A stretch of DNA of 13,375 nt from JAFMIT01 sp044341215. Its GTDB lineage: Bacteria; Actinomycetota; Actinomycetes; S36-B12; UBA5976. The stretch lies in the NCBI GenBank assembly GCA_044341215.1, contig JBIISC010000025.1:1-13375 (forward strand). Reading direction: 5' to 3'. The notes under the pieces were generated by a model. That model was given only the letters and a program-made list of their open reading frames with translations. It did not search any database and was not told the origin of the DNA. How positions within the stretch are numbered: the first letter of the stretch is position 1; each line of letters begins with the position of its first letter. A program made the position numbers and the translations under genes. This document shows positions 1 to 6,052 of this stretch, piece after piece.

Positions 1-304
1 TGTCTTTTCCTTGCAAAGCGCCGTAATGTCTTTCGTTAAGTCGCCACGAGCGGGTAACTGGAATCCAATATCGATCGCATTCATCTAGTGCTATCTGTGC
101 AGTATTGATAGCCCGTCGCAATAGTGAAGTGTGAAGCACATCGGGCAAGACATTTGCAGACTTCAAAAGTTCTCCGCCGCGCTTAGCTTCGGCCTTACCT
201 TTTTCGGACAGATTTACATCAACCCAACCAGTGAACAAGTTGAGTGCATTCCACTCACTTTCGCCGTGACGGAGCAAAATTAATGTGTATGAAGTTTCAG
301 TCAT
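1..304 (-). CDS. gpmA: 2,3-bisphosphoglycerate-dependent phosphoglycerate mutase, 3' end cut by window edge
   Basis: About 101 N-terminal codons are present; the rest lies beyond position 1. It starts at ATG 304-302 with MTETSYTLILLRHGESEWN, the catalytic RHGE phosphohistidine motif of cofactor-dependent phosphoglycerate mutase. LFTGWVDVNLSEKG and NERHYGALQGKD follow, both hallmarks of the family. The enzyme interconverts 3- and 2-phosphoglycerate in cytosolic glycolysis and gluconeogenesis. It lies 36 bp downstream of mshA on the same strand and is probably cotranscribed with phoU-mshA. In Mycobacterium gpm1 also sits between mshA and senX3-regX3, so the neighbourhood is conserved although the order differs. 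Nothing looks broken in the visible part. Confidence 0.93.
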   Translation of the reverse strand, partial: MTETSYTLILLRHGESEWNALNLFTGWVDVNLSEKGKAEAKRGGELLKSANVLPDVLHTSLLRRAINTAQIALDECDRYWIPVTRSWRLNERHYGALQGKD

Positions 305-340
305 GGGTTAAGTCTGCCTCATTGAAATATTTAAGTTCGC

Positions 341-1642
341 CTAGGCTTTAAAACGACGGTTTTCGTGCGCTACTACGCCGTAGATGTCGATTGCCTTGCG
401 ATAGGTCTCTAGTAATGCATCTGCAGTGACTGACCAAGAGAACTTGCTGGCGTGCTGGATTGCATTGAGGCTCAATTGATTAAGTAACTCTGGTTTATCT
501 AATAGTGTCAAAATGGTTTGGGCCCAGTTCTTTGGTTGATGATTTCCAAGAAGTAGTCCTGAATAGTCGTTCTTCACCGCTGTCACCAGTCCACCGACTG
601 CCGCTGCAACTACCGGAGTTCCGCAAGCTTGTGCTTCAACAGCAACCAGTCCGAAAGATTCTGAATGGGAAGGAACTACCACAAGATCGGCTGCCCGATA
701 TAAATCAACTAGTTGATTTGCTGGTCGTGGTGCTAAAAATTCCACGATCGAAGAAATACCAAGTTGGTTTGCAAGATCGGAAAGAGATTGTGGGTGTTCA
801 AGCCCAGAACCTGATGGACCACCGCAAATCAATACTTTTAATTTCGATTGCAAGTTTGGTCGCAAGCTAATCATTTCTGAGACCGCGTTTAATAAAACAT
901 CTGGCGCTTTAAGCGGCTGGATTCGACCAACAAAAAGTAAAACAAAATCATCAGCTGAGATATTTAATTTTTGTCTGGTAGCAATTTTGCTAACACTTGG
1001 ATTGAAAATATCCAGATCAACGCCTGGGTGAATTACATCCACTCGCTGAGCATCTGCATCGTAATGTTCAATCAATTCTGCAGCTTCACGGTGGGTGTTT
1101 GCCACTAAACGCGTTGCTGCTTTGACAACTTGTTCTTCACCAATTACGCGCACTGCTGGTTCTGGTGTATCGCCTTCGGTTAGTGCCAGGTTTTTAACTT
1201 TTGCCATCGTGTGCATTGTGTGCACAAGTGGCACTCGCCAACGCTCACTAGCCAACCAGCCGACCTGTCCACTCAACCAATAATGCGAATGCACAAGGTC
1301 ATATTCACCTTCTGCCAGCTTGGCTTCTTGTCGCATAACTCCTGCGGTTACTGCACAAAGCTGACCTGGCAAGTCGTTTTTCTGCAGACCACCGTATGGG
1401 CCTGCTTCAACGTGATGGACTGTCACACCTGGAAAAGCTTCAACTGTCGGAGGCAAATCTGGTGAAGTTGAACGAGTGAAAATATCTACTGCAACATTTC
1501 GATCTGCTAGACGTTTTGCAGATTCAGCAATATAGACGTTCATGCCGCCGGCATCACCAGTTCCAGGATTATCTAACGGAGATGTGTGAACACTTAGAAC
1601 AGCAATTCGTTTAACAGAATTCTTATGTAACTGTTTCGTCAC
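341..1642 (-). CDS. mshA: D-inositol-3-phosphate glycosyltransferase (mycothiol biosynthesis)
   Basis: A 433-residue GT-B fold, family GT4 enzyme. It transfers GlcNAc from UDP-GlcNAc to 1L-myo-inositol 1-phosphate, the first step of mycothiol synthesis. HTSPLDNPGTGDAGGMNVY at about residues 19-37 is the N-terminal acceptor and sugar-nucleotide loop typical of MshA. HSHYWLSG lies at 118-125, FVGRIQPLKAPDVL at 237-250, and the EX7E motif is E328/E336 in SESFGLVAVEAQACGTPVV. The start is GTG at 1642-1640, overlapping the phoU stop as GTGA, so translation is probably coupled. MshA normally marks Actinobacteria. No defect is visible. The MshA call rests on the N-terminal motif plus the gpmA and senX3-regX3 neighbourhood. 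Confidence 0.93.
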   Translation of the reverse strand: MTKQLHKNSVKRIAVLSVHTSPLDNPGTGDAGGMNVYIAESAKRLADRNVAVDIFTRSTSPDLPPTVEAFPGVTVHHVEAGPYGGLQKNDLPGQLCAVTAGVMRQEAKLAEGEYDLVHSHYWLSGQVGWLASERWRVPLVHTMHTMAKVKNLALTEGDTPEPAVRVIGEEQVVKAATRLVANTHREAAELIEHYDADAQRVDVIHPGVDLDIFNPSVSKIATRQKLNISADDFVLLFVGRIQPLKAPDVLLNAVSEMISLRPNLQSKLKVLICGGPSGSGLEHPQSLSDLANQLGISSIVEFLAPRPANQLVDLYRAADLVVVPSHSESFGLVAVEAQACGTPVVAAAVGGLVTAVKNDYSGLLLGNHQPKNWAQTILTLLDKPELLNQLSLNAIQHASKFSWSVTADALLETYRKAIDIYGVVAHENRRFKA

Positions 1643-2310
1643 TTGTCATCACCTTGCAAATCACTGACTCCATAGGCCTCACCAGTTACGACGAAAGCCA
1701 CACGACGTGCAATTGTGACACCATGATCGGCAAAACGTTCGTAGTATCGAGATAGCAATGTAACGTCGATTGCAGATTCAACTCCGTGCTTCCAATTTGA
1801 ATCGAGTACCAATGTAAATAGTTGACGATGAATCTGATCCATCTCTGAATCTTCTTTCGTCATATCCACAGCATGTGATAAATCGCCGGTGGCAATAACT
1901 TTCCCAGTTTGGCTAACAATCGAGTTGGCTATGTCTCCCATTTGCGCAAAAGTTTCAGCCAAATCTTGGGGCACACTTACATTAGGAAAACGTAAGCGCG
2001 CTTGTTTGGCAACGTGAGCTGCAAGATCTCCCATGCGCTCGAGGGTGGTTGACATGCGAAGGCTCGCAACTGTCATGCGAATATCGGTGGGAGACAGATT
2101 CTGGGATTCAAGAATTTCTAGGCAGTTTTCTTCAATACTGTTGTTGATCTCATTAATTTGGCTGTCATCAGAGATGATCTGTTCGGCTAAATGGACATCG
2201 GCCGAGAGCAAAGCTTCAGTTGCACAGGACATGGCAACCTGAACGAGCCCTGTCATTTCGACAAGATTGTTCTGCACTCTGCGCAGGCGCTCGTTAGTCA
2301 GATTTTCCAT
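1639..2310 (-). CDS. phoU: Phosphate transport system regulator PhoU
   Basis: A 223-residue all-helical protein of normal PhoU length, made of two similar three-helix bundles. It shows acidic metal-binding clusters (ISDDSQINEIN near residue 46, EDSEMDQIHRQ near 153), the RMTVASLRMSTTLERMGDLAAHVAKQ segment type, and RYYERFADHGVTIARR near the C-terminus. PhoU links the Pst phosphate transporter to the phosphate-sensing kinase and damps signalling when phosphate is plentiful. Its divergent position to senX3-regX3 fits that role; no pst genes are in the window. The ATG at 2310-2308 is preceded by GAGG about 5 nt upstream. A -10-like TATCCT (2338-2333, minus strand) lies below a candidate PHO box, so the gene may itself be phosphate-regulated. 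Confidence 0.93.
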   Translation of the reverse strand: MENLTNERLRRVQNNLVEMTGLVQVAMSCATEALLSADVHLAEQIISDDSQINEINNSIEENCLEILESQNLSPTDIRMTVASLRMSTTLERMGDLAAHVAKQARLRFPNVSVPQDLAETFAQMGDIANSIVSQTGKVIATGDLSHAVDMTKEDSEMDQIHRQLFTLVLDSNWKHGVESAIDVTLLSRYYERFADHGVTIARRVAFVVTGEAYGVSDLQGDDK

Positions 2311-2332
2311 TTAGCCTCGATTTCAGGCCTTA

Positions 2333-2338
2333 AGGATA
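2333..2338 (-). promoter_or_regulatory. Candidate -10 element of the phoU-mshA-gpmA operon
   Basis: TATCCT on the minus strand, 22 nt before the phoU ATG. The 14-bp palindrome lies about 17 bp upstream, where a -35 box would be, and the candidate PHO box lies beyond it. This is the arrangement of an activator-dependent promoter with no good -35 element. It is assigned by eye only. Confidence 0.35.
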
Positions 2339-2355
2339 GAACGAGTTCAGTTGGC

Positions 2356-2369
2356 AGGTAAATTTACCT
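2356..2369. promoter_or_regulatory. Perfect 14-bp palindrome in the phoU/senX3 divergent region
   Basis: AGGTAAATTTACCT equals its own reverse complement at all 14 positions. It lies between the two divergent genes, next to the candidate PHO box, at the expected -35 position for phoU. A homodimeric DNA-binding protein could bind here. The regulator is unknown. Confidence 0.4.
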
Positions 2370-2395
2370 AAACCCCAGGTGAACTCTGGGGGAAC
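2367..2395 (-). promoter_or_regulatory. Candidate PHO box (RegX3/PhoP-type direct repeats)
   Basis: Read on the minus strand, GTTCCCC (2395-2389) and GTTCACC (2384-2378) are spaced exactly 11 bp apart, with a weaker GTTTAGG (2373-2367) at the next 11-bp step. Seven-base GTTCACC-like units with 4-bp spacers are the known actinobacterial PHO box design. The site lies between phoU and senX3-regX3, the expected targets of RegX3. It also contains an inverted repeat, CCCCAG (2373-2378) with CTGGGG (2386-2391). Confidence 0.6.
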
Positions 2396-2443
2396 AAGTG
2401 CCAATATGGGCATCCTTGAGGTAAACATTACGGATTTTCAACC

Positions 2444-2449
2444 TAGTCT
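2444..2449 (+). promoter_or_regulatory. -10 element giving a leaderless senX3 transcript
   Basis: TAGTCT fits the actinobacterial TANNNT -10 pattern. It is followed by exactly six bases and then the senX3 ATG at 2456. No Shine-Dalgarno sequence lies upstream of that ATG, so transcription probably starts at or next to the A of the start codon. The TAG of this element is also an in-frame stop, which excludes a longer SenX3. No convincing -35 box is seen. Confidence 0.5.
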
Positions 2450-2455
2450 TATCTC

Positions 2456-3523
2456 ATGTCTGAGGGCTTTATTTCCGTTAAGGGACCTGCGGTCTCTGGG
2501 GAAGTTGCGCGTATTTTGGAGCTTCTGCCGCAAGCCTGGTTCATCTCTGATGGACAAGGAGAGGTTCTCCAAGCCTCCCCTCGAGCTTTTGAGTATGGCC
2601 TGATCGTCCTTGAACGGATCGAAGAGGCACAAACCCGCGAATTGATTGCCGAAGTTCAAGCAAATGGTGAACTGCTCGAGCGAGAACTGAGCATCCCACG
2701 GACGAGAACCCACGCTGATCAAACTTTACTTTTTCGAGTCACTCCCATCGCAGATGGTGCAGTGCTTGTTTTAATTGAAGACGTAACTCAAGAAAGAATT
2801 CTTGATGTTATTCGTCGTGACTTCGTGGCAAATGTTTCACATGAACTTAAAACTCCGGTTGGCGCGCTTTCTCTGTTAGCAGAAGCAATTCAAAGTGCAA
2901 TAGATGATCCAGAAAAGATTTTGCACTTTGCATCTCGCATGCATCGCGAAGCTGAAAGATTATCAATTCTGGTTGGTGACCTGATTGATTTATCCAGCCT
3001 GCAAAAACATGATGGCAATACAAACTTTGAATTGATTTCAGTTGATGATCTTGTGACTGTTGCCCTTGACGATGTGCAGATGCTTGCAACTGCCAAAGGC
3101 ATTGAAATGGTTGTGGGTGGAACTGGAAATCTTCGTGTAAATGGAAATCGCGACCAATTGATTTCTGCACTTCGAAACCTTTTAACCAATGCAATTCACT
3201 ATTCACATGATGGCACTCGGGTTGCCATTGGAACTCGGGCAGTGGACGAGTTCGTTGAAATCAGTGTGGTGGATCAAGGAATTGGAATTCCAACTTCAGA
3301 ATCTGAACGAATTTTCGAACGTTTCTATAGGGTTGATCCAGCTCGCAGTCGGATTACAGGTGGCACTGGCCTTGGACTATCAATTGTTAAACATGTTTGC
3401 GTTGAACACGGGGGCGAATGTTTTGTGTGGAGTCAAGAAGGCCATGGGTCGACATTCACAATCCGACTTCCAAATCCAGATCTAAATTTGCCATATAACC
3501 TAAACAAGGAGAATGCTGAATGA
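2456..3523 (+). CDS. senX3: Sensor histidine kinase SenX3, soluble form lacking membrane segments
   Basis: A 355-residue kinase. Residues about 15-112 form a PAS-like sensor region (ILELLPQAWFISDGQGEVL through VLVLIEDVTQERI). The H box VANVSHELKTPVGALSLLAEA carries phospho-acceptor His129. The ATPase domain has an N box (NLLTNAIHYS, 241-250), G1 (DQGIGIP, from 273), an F box (IFERFYRVD) and G2 (GGTGLGLS, 302-309). The kinase core strongly resembles mycobacterial SenX3, which phosphorylates RegX3 when phosphate is low. Mycobacterial SenX3 begins with two membrane segments; here there is none, and an in-frame TAG at 2444-2446 rules out an upstream start. The protein is probably cytosolic or held by partners such as PhoU/Pst. 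It overlaps regX3 by four bases. Confidence 0.9.
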   Translation: MSEGFISVKGPAVSGEVARILELLPQAWFISDGQGEVLQASPRAFEYGLIVLERIEEAQTRELIAEVQANGELLERELSIPRTRTHADQTLLFRVTPIADGAVLVLIEDVTQERILDVIRRDFVANVSHELKTPVGALSLLAEAIQSAIDDPEKILHFASRMHREAERLSILVGDLIDLSSLQKHDGNTNFELISVDDLVTVALDDVQMLATAKGIEMVVGGTGNLRVNGNRDQLISALRNLLTNAIHYSHDGTRVAIGTRAVDEFVEISVVDQGIGIPTSESERIFERFYRVDPARSRITGGTGLGLSIVKHVCVEHGGECFVWSQEGHGSTFTIRLPNPDLNLPYNLNKENAE

Positions 3524-4203
3524 CGCGTGTATTGGTCGTTGAAGATGAAGAATCATTTCGCGAAGCACTTGAGTTCATGCTCAGCAAAGAGGGCTTTGAA
3601 GTAGCACTTGCCGCAACCGGACCTGACGCACTTGTTGAGTTTGATCGAAGTGGCGCAGATCTAATTTTGCTAGACCTGATGTTGCCGGGAATGAGCGGAA
3701 CTGAAGTTTGCCGCACCATTCGTGCAAAATCTAAAGTTCCAATCATTATGGTGACTGCGAAAGCTGACGAGGTGGACAAAGTTGTTGGTCTTGAAATTGG
3801 TGCTGATGATTATGTGACCAAGCCTTTTAGTTCACGTGAATTGGTAGCTCGAATTCGCGCCGTGCTTCGCCGTAACTCCGACTTCGAAGAATCCCCAATC
3901 GTTTCCACATTAGAAGTTGGTCCTGTCCGTCTTGATATTGATCGTCATAAGGTCTCGGTTCGTGGCGAAGCTATTTCACTGCCGCTAAAAGAATTTGATC
4001 TACTTGAACTTCTAATGCGCAATGCTGGCCGGGTATTGACTCGTGGACAGCTCATTGATCGCGTATGGGGAAGTAACTACGTTGGTGACACCAAAACCCT
4101 TGACGTTCACATCAAACGTTTACGCGCCAAAATAGAACAAGACCCAGCAGAGCCAGTTCATATTCTGACAGTGCGTGGACTTGGCTATAAATTTGAAAAT
4201 TAA
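3520..4203 (+). CDS. regX3: Two-component response regulator RegX3 (OmpR/PhoB family)
   Basis: A 227-residue regulator. The receiver domain (1-about 118) has the acidic pocket E8/D9, phospho-acceptor D52 (LLDLMLPGMSG), T79 and K101 (YVTKPFSSRELVARIRAVLRR). The C-terminal winged helix (about 130-227) has the usual ISLPLKEFDLLELLMRNAGRV, RGQLIDRVWG and LDVHIKRLRAKIE segments and ends at VRGLGYKFEN. It is phosphorylated by SenX3 and controls phosphate-starvation genes through PHO boxes, one candidate being just upstream. ATG 3520 overlaps the senX3 stop (ATGA), with AAGGAG at 3506-3511 in good spacing, so the pair is made in step. All key residues are present. Confidence 0.94.
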   Translation: MTRVLVVEDEESFREALEFMLSKEGFEVALAATGPDALVEFDRSGADLILLDLMLPGMSGTEVCRTIRAKSKVPIIMVTAKADEVDKVVGLEIGADDYVTKPFSSRELVARIRAVLRRNSDFEESPIVSTLEVGPVRLDIDRHKVSVRGEAISLPLKEFDLLELLMRNAGRVLTRGQLIDRVWGSNYVGDTKTLDVHIKRLRAKIEQDPAEPVHILTVRGLGYKFEN

Positions 4204-4246
4204 TTAAGGTTTGTAAAGGTCTAAAACTAATTAAGGTTTGAAAAGG
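4201..4246. repeat. 19-bp direct repeat across the regX3/lpqE convergent junction
   Basis: TAATTAAGGTTTGTAAAGG at 4201-4219 recurs at 4228-4246 with one mismatch, a 27-bp period. The first copy contains the regX3 stop; the second, read on the minus strand, contains the stop and last codons of the lipoprotein gene. It looks like a small tandem duplication in the 23-bp space between the two genes. No hairpin terminator is visible here. Confidence 0.75.
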
Positions 4247-4769
4247 CACTTGGGTATACAGTGCTGTACATGCCTTCATTAGCAAAAGCAAGTGCTTCAA
4301 CTTTAACAAATCCATTGATTGCAAACGTAAATTGAACTTTGACAATAGAGCCAGCCACCGGCAATGCGGAGGCACTGTTGTTTAGCAACGCTCCTAACGG
4401 TGCAGTAAAACTTAAACTAACTGCGGCACCTGGCGCTATCTCAATATTGTCTAGTGCAATTAGAACTACTGAATCTGTATTACCGAAAATGACAGAATCT
4501 GTATTAACGAAATCAACCAACTGGTTATCAACACTTGCACTAAGCAAGGTTTCTACTTCGGTACCCGAGTTGATGATTACGCCAGTAAGAACTGCATTGG
4601 TTCCATCAGTAATAACCAAAACTTCCTGCACCTTGATCTCGCCAATCACCGCATCTGTTCCGCTTCCAGCCGGGCCCATTTTTGCGGTATCAGGAACCGA
4701 GCCGTAGCCACATGCGGACAGTGATAATACGAGTGAAAATGCCAAAAAAATCTGAGTTAGTCGACGCAT
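4227..4769 (-). CDS. lpqE: Secreted lipoprotein, LpqE-like
   Basis: A 180-residue protein with a lipoprotein signal peptide: MRR, a hydrophobic stretch about residues 6-18, and lipobox LSAC with Cys20 as the lipidated residue. The rest is Thr/Ser/Val-rich and looks like a beta-sandwich (VLVITDGTNAVLTGVIINSG, then APLGALLNNS). It ends up anchored outside the cytoplasmic membrane. In Mycobacterium the lipoprotein gene lpqE lies divergent to carD, exactly as here, which is the main reason for the name. The sandwich recalls periplasmic copper chaperones (PCuAC), but there is no histidine at all and no Met/His ligand set, so copper binding is unlikely. A 24-nt in-frame duplication gives two NTDSV units (4471-4512). 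Molecular function is unknown. Confidence 0.7.
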   Translation of the reverse strand: MRRLTQIFLAFSLVLSLSACGYGSVPDTAKMGPAGSGTDAVIGEIKVQEVLVITDGTNAVLTGVIINSGTEVETLLSASVDNQLVDFVNTDSVIFGNTDSVVLIALDNIEIAPGAAVSLSFTAPLGALLNNSASALPVAGSIVKVQFTFAINGFVKVEALAFANEGMYSTVYPSAFSNLN

Positions 4770-4775
4770 ACCCCA

Positions 4776-4781
4776 AGGCTA
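4776..4781 (-). promoter_or_regulatory. -10 element giving a leaderless lipoprotein transcript
   Basis: TAGCCT on the minus strand, exactly six bases (TGGGGT) before the ATG at 4769. The design and spacing match the senX3 start, and no purine-rich ribosome site sits at normal distance from a possible transcript start. No clear -35 box is seen. Confidence 0.45.
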
Positions 4782-4878
4782 CCGCACGGGTATTTGTTCA
4801 ATTGGAAAACCTCGCAATCGGCTATTTCACTCACAAATAGGCTAAATCTTGACGGACTGAAGGACATGAAAGTCAGGG

Positions 4879-4884
4879 TAAACT
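4879..4884 (+). promoter_or_regulatory. Possible -10 element of carD
   Basis: TAAACT fits TANNNT and would start a transcript near 4891, giving a short leader of about 23 nt with a weak AAAGG (4898-4902) before ATG 4914. A consensus-like TTGACG at 4849-4854 is 24 bp away, too far for a standard -35. This is a low-certainty assignment by eye. Confidence 0.22.
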
Positions 4885-4913
4885 TAGGCCCCAATCGAAA
4901 GGCTCTATCACCT

Positions 4914-5396
4914 ATGGCTTTCAAAAAAGGCGAAACTGTCGTTTACCCTCACCATGGCGCTTCAACTATTATCGATATCTCCAAAAAGACCGTCAACGGA
5001 CGTGAAATGGAATTCTTGATTTTGGATGTTCAAGCCGGTGGACTTCGTATTGAGGTTCCATCTGGAAACGCTGAATACGTAGGTGTACGCGATGTGGTTA
5101 GCAAAGAAGGTCTGCAAGATGTGTTCAACATTTTGCGCCAGCCATATATTGAAGAGCCAACCAACTGGTCTCGACGTTACAAAGCAAACGTTGAAAAAAT
5201 TGCCTCTGGTGATGTAATCAAGGTTGCTGAAGTTGTCCGCGACCTTTACCGCCGCCAAGAAGATCGCGGTCTTTCAGCTGGTGAAAAGCGTATGTTGCAA
5301 AAGGCTATTCAAATCTTGAGTTCCGAAGTGGCTTTGGCGCAAAAATCTGACGATGTTGCTGCTACTGAAAAAATCCTAGAAGTTCTTGCTGCTTAA
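4914..5396 (+). CDS. carD: RNA polymerase-binding transcription factor CarD
   Basis: A 160-residue protein, matching the mycobacterial CarD length of about 162. The N-terminal RNA polymerase interaction (Tudor-like) domain, about 1-53, starts MAFKKGETVVYPHHGAS. The helical C-terminal DNA-binding domain carries EEPTNWSRRYKAN with the conserved Trp85 that wedges at the upstream edge of the promoter bubble, then GLSAGEKRML. CarD binds the beta subunit and stabilises open complexes. The start is set at ATG 4914 because the reading frame stays open 40 codons further up (to 4794) with sequence unlike CarD. Position 47, Arg in mycobacteria and a polymerase contact, is Glu here, with Arg at 45 and Lys at 25. 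The IspD-like gene follows after 26 bp. Confidence 0.95.
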   Translation: MAFKKGETVVYPHHGASTIIDISKKTVNGREMEFLILDVQAGGLRIEVPSGNAEYVGVRDVVSKEGLQDVFNILRQPYIEEPTNWSRRYKANVEKIASGDVIKVAEVVRDLYRRQEDRGLSAGEKRMLQKAIQILSSEVALAQKSDDVAATEKILEVLAA

Positions 5397-5422
5397 CTGC
5401 CGCAATTCTTGAGAGCTGGTTT

Positions 5423-6052
5423 ATGGCAACTCAATCTGGACTGTCTGTCCATGTAGTGATTGCTGTTGACTCCGAATTGGCGCTATTGCCTCTCGGAGCA
5501 AATACCATTGCCGGTACTGCTGCCACTCGTGCCATGACTGCAAGTTGCAAACCAAAAGTAAGTATTTGGGTGCATCCTGATTTACGTACTAAGTGGCAAG
5601 AGTTAGATCATCACCTTACTAATCCTTGTGAAATTGAAACTGGTGAAACCTTGCTATCAGTGGCCGAGGCATCCCTTGCTGATGTTTTGATGATTCATGA
5701 AGCTAGACGTCCACTGACATTGAGTTCAACATTTGATCGGGTGGCCAATGCAATTTCAAATGAAATTACTTCGGCTCGGCCAGCGCATGCAGTAGTGGAT
5801 ACTTTGAAAATTGTTGATGAGAACCGAATAGTCACTGGAACTGTAAATCGTCAACTAGTTCAGTCACTCACGTCACCAGAAGCGTATTTACGCAAAGCAA
5901 TAACTGGTAAAAGTGAAAACGGTTGGATGTTTACAACTGGAATTGGTGCGGAAGAGTTAGTGCGCGGAGATCAAGAATCTTTGAAGGTTCGCGCACCGGA
6001 AGACGTGCAATTAGTCGAATCATTCCTAGTTTGGCAGACCAAGGTTCGTTAG
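5423..6052 (+). CDS. Degenerate IspD-family protein (probable pseudoenzyme)
   Basis: A 209-residue protein that aligns along its length with 2-C-methyl-D-erythritol 4-phosphate cytidylyltransferase (IspD). VLMIHEARRPLTLSSTF matches the VHDAARP segment; HAVVDTLKIVDENRIVTGTVNR matches the P-DTIK/GT-R segment; QSLTSPEAY stands where QTPQ-F is usual; GDQESLKVRAPEDVQLVESF stands where GD---KIT-P-DL is usual. The nucleotide loop AAGxGxRxG...PK near the N-terminus is gone: the protein reads VVIAVDSELALLPLGANTI. The TDD and NIKIT motifs are also altered. The frame is intact, so the protein is probably made. CarD-IspD adjacency is conserved in Mycobacterium, so this is the ancestral locus with catalysis probably lost. 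It ends overlapping the convergent gene by four bases. Confidence 0.75.
   Translation: MATQSGLSVHVVIAVDSELALLPLGANTIAGTAATRAMTASCKPKVSIWVHPDLRTKWQELDHHLTNPCEIETGETLLSVAEASLADVLMIHEARRPLTLSSTFDRVANAISNEITSARPAHAVVDTLKIVDENRIVTGTVNRQLVQSLTSPEAYLRKAITGKSENGWMFTTGIGAEELVRGDQESLKVRAPEDVQLVESFLVWQTKVR

Noticed and set aside
505..870. Long plus-strand open frame inside mshA
   Set aside because: It lies antisense to conserved GT4 sequence, has no recognisable domain and no ribosome site; the frame is a by-product of mshA codon use.
2438..3206. Open frames on the minus strand within senX3
   Set aside because: They run antisense to a complete, motif-rich kinase, have no family resemblance and carry low-complexity His/Gln or Arg/Ser-rich sequence.
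4112..4375. Minus-strand frame spanning the regX3/lipoprotein junction
   Set aside because: It overlaps two well-supported genes and carries no recognisable signature.
4849..4884. TTGACG and TAAACT as a standard carD promoter pair
   Set aside because: The spacer is 24 bp, too long for a normal sigma-70-type promoter. Only the -10 was kept, at low confidence.
4794..4913. 40-codon N-terminal extension of CarD in the same frame
   Set aside because: The extension is unlike any CarD, while MAFKKGETVVYPHHG at 4914 matches the known N-terminus and gives the usual length. The extension also covers the probable promoter region.
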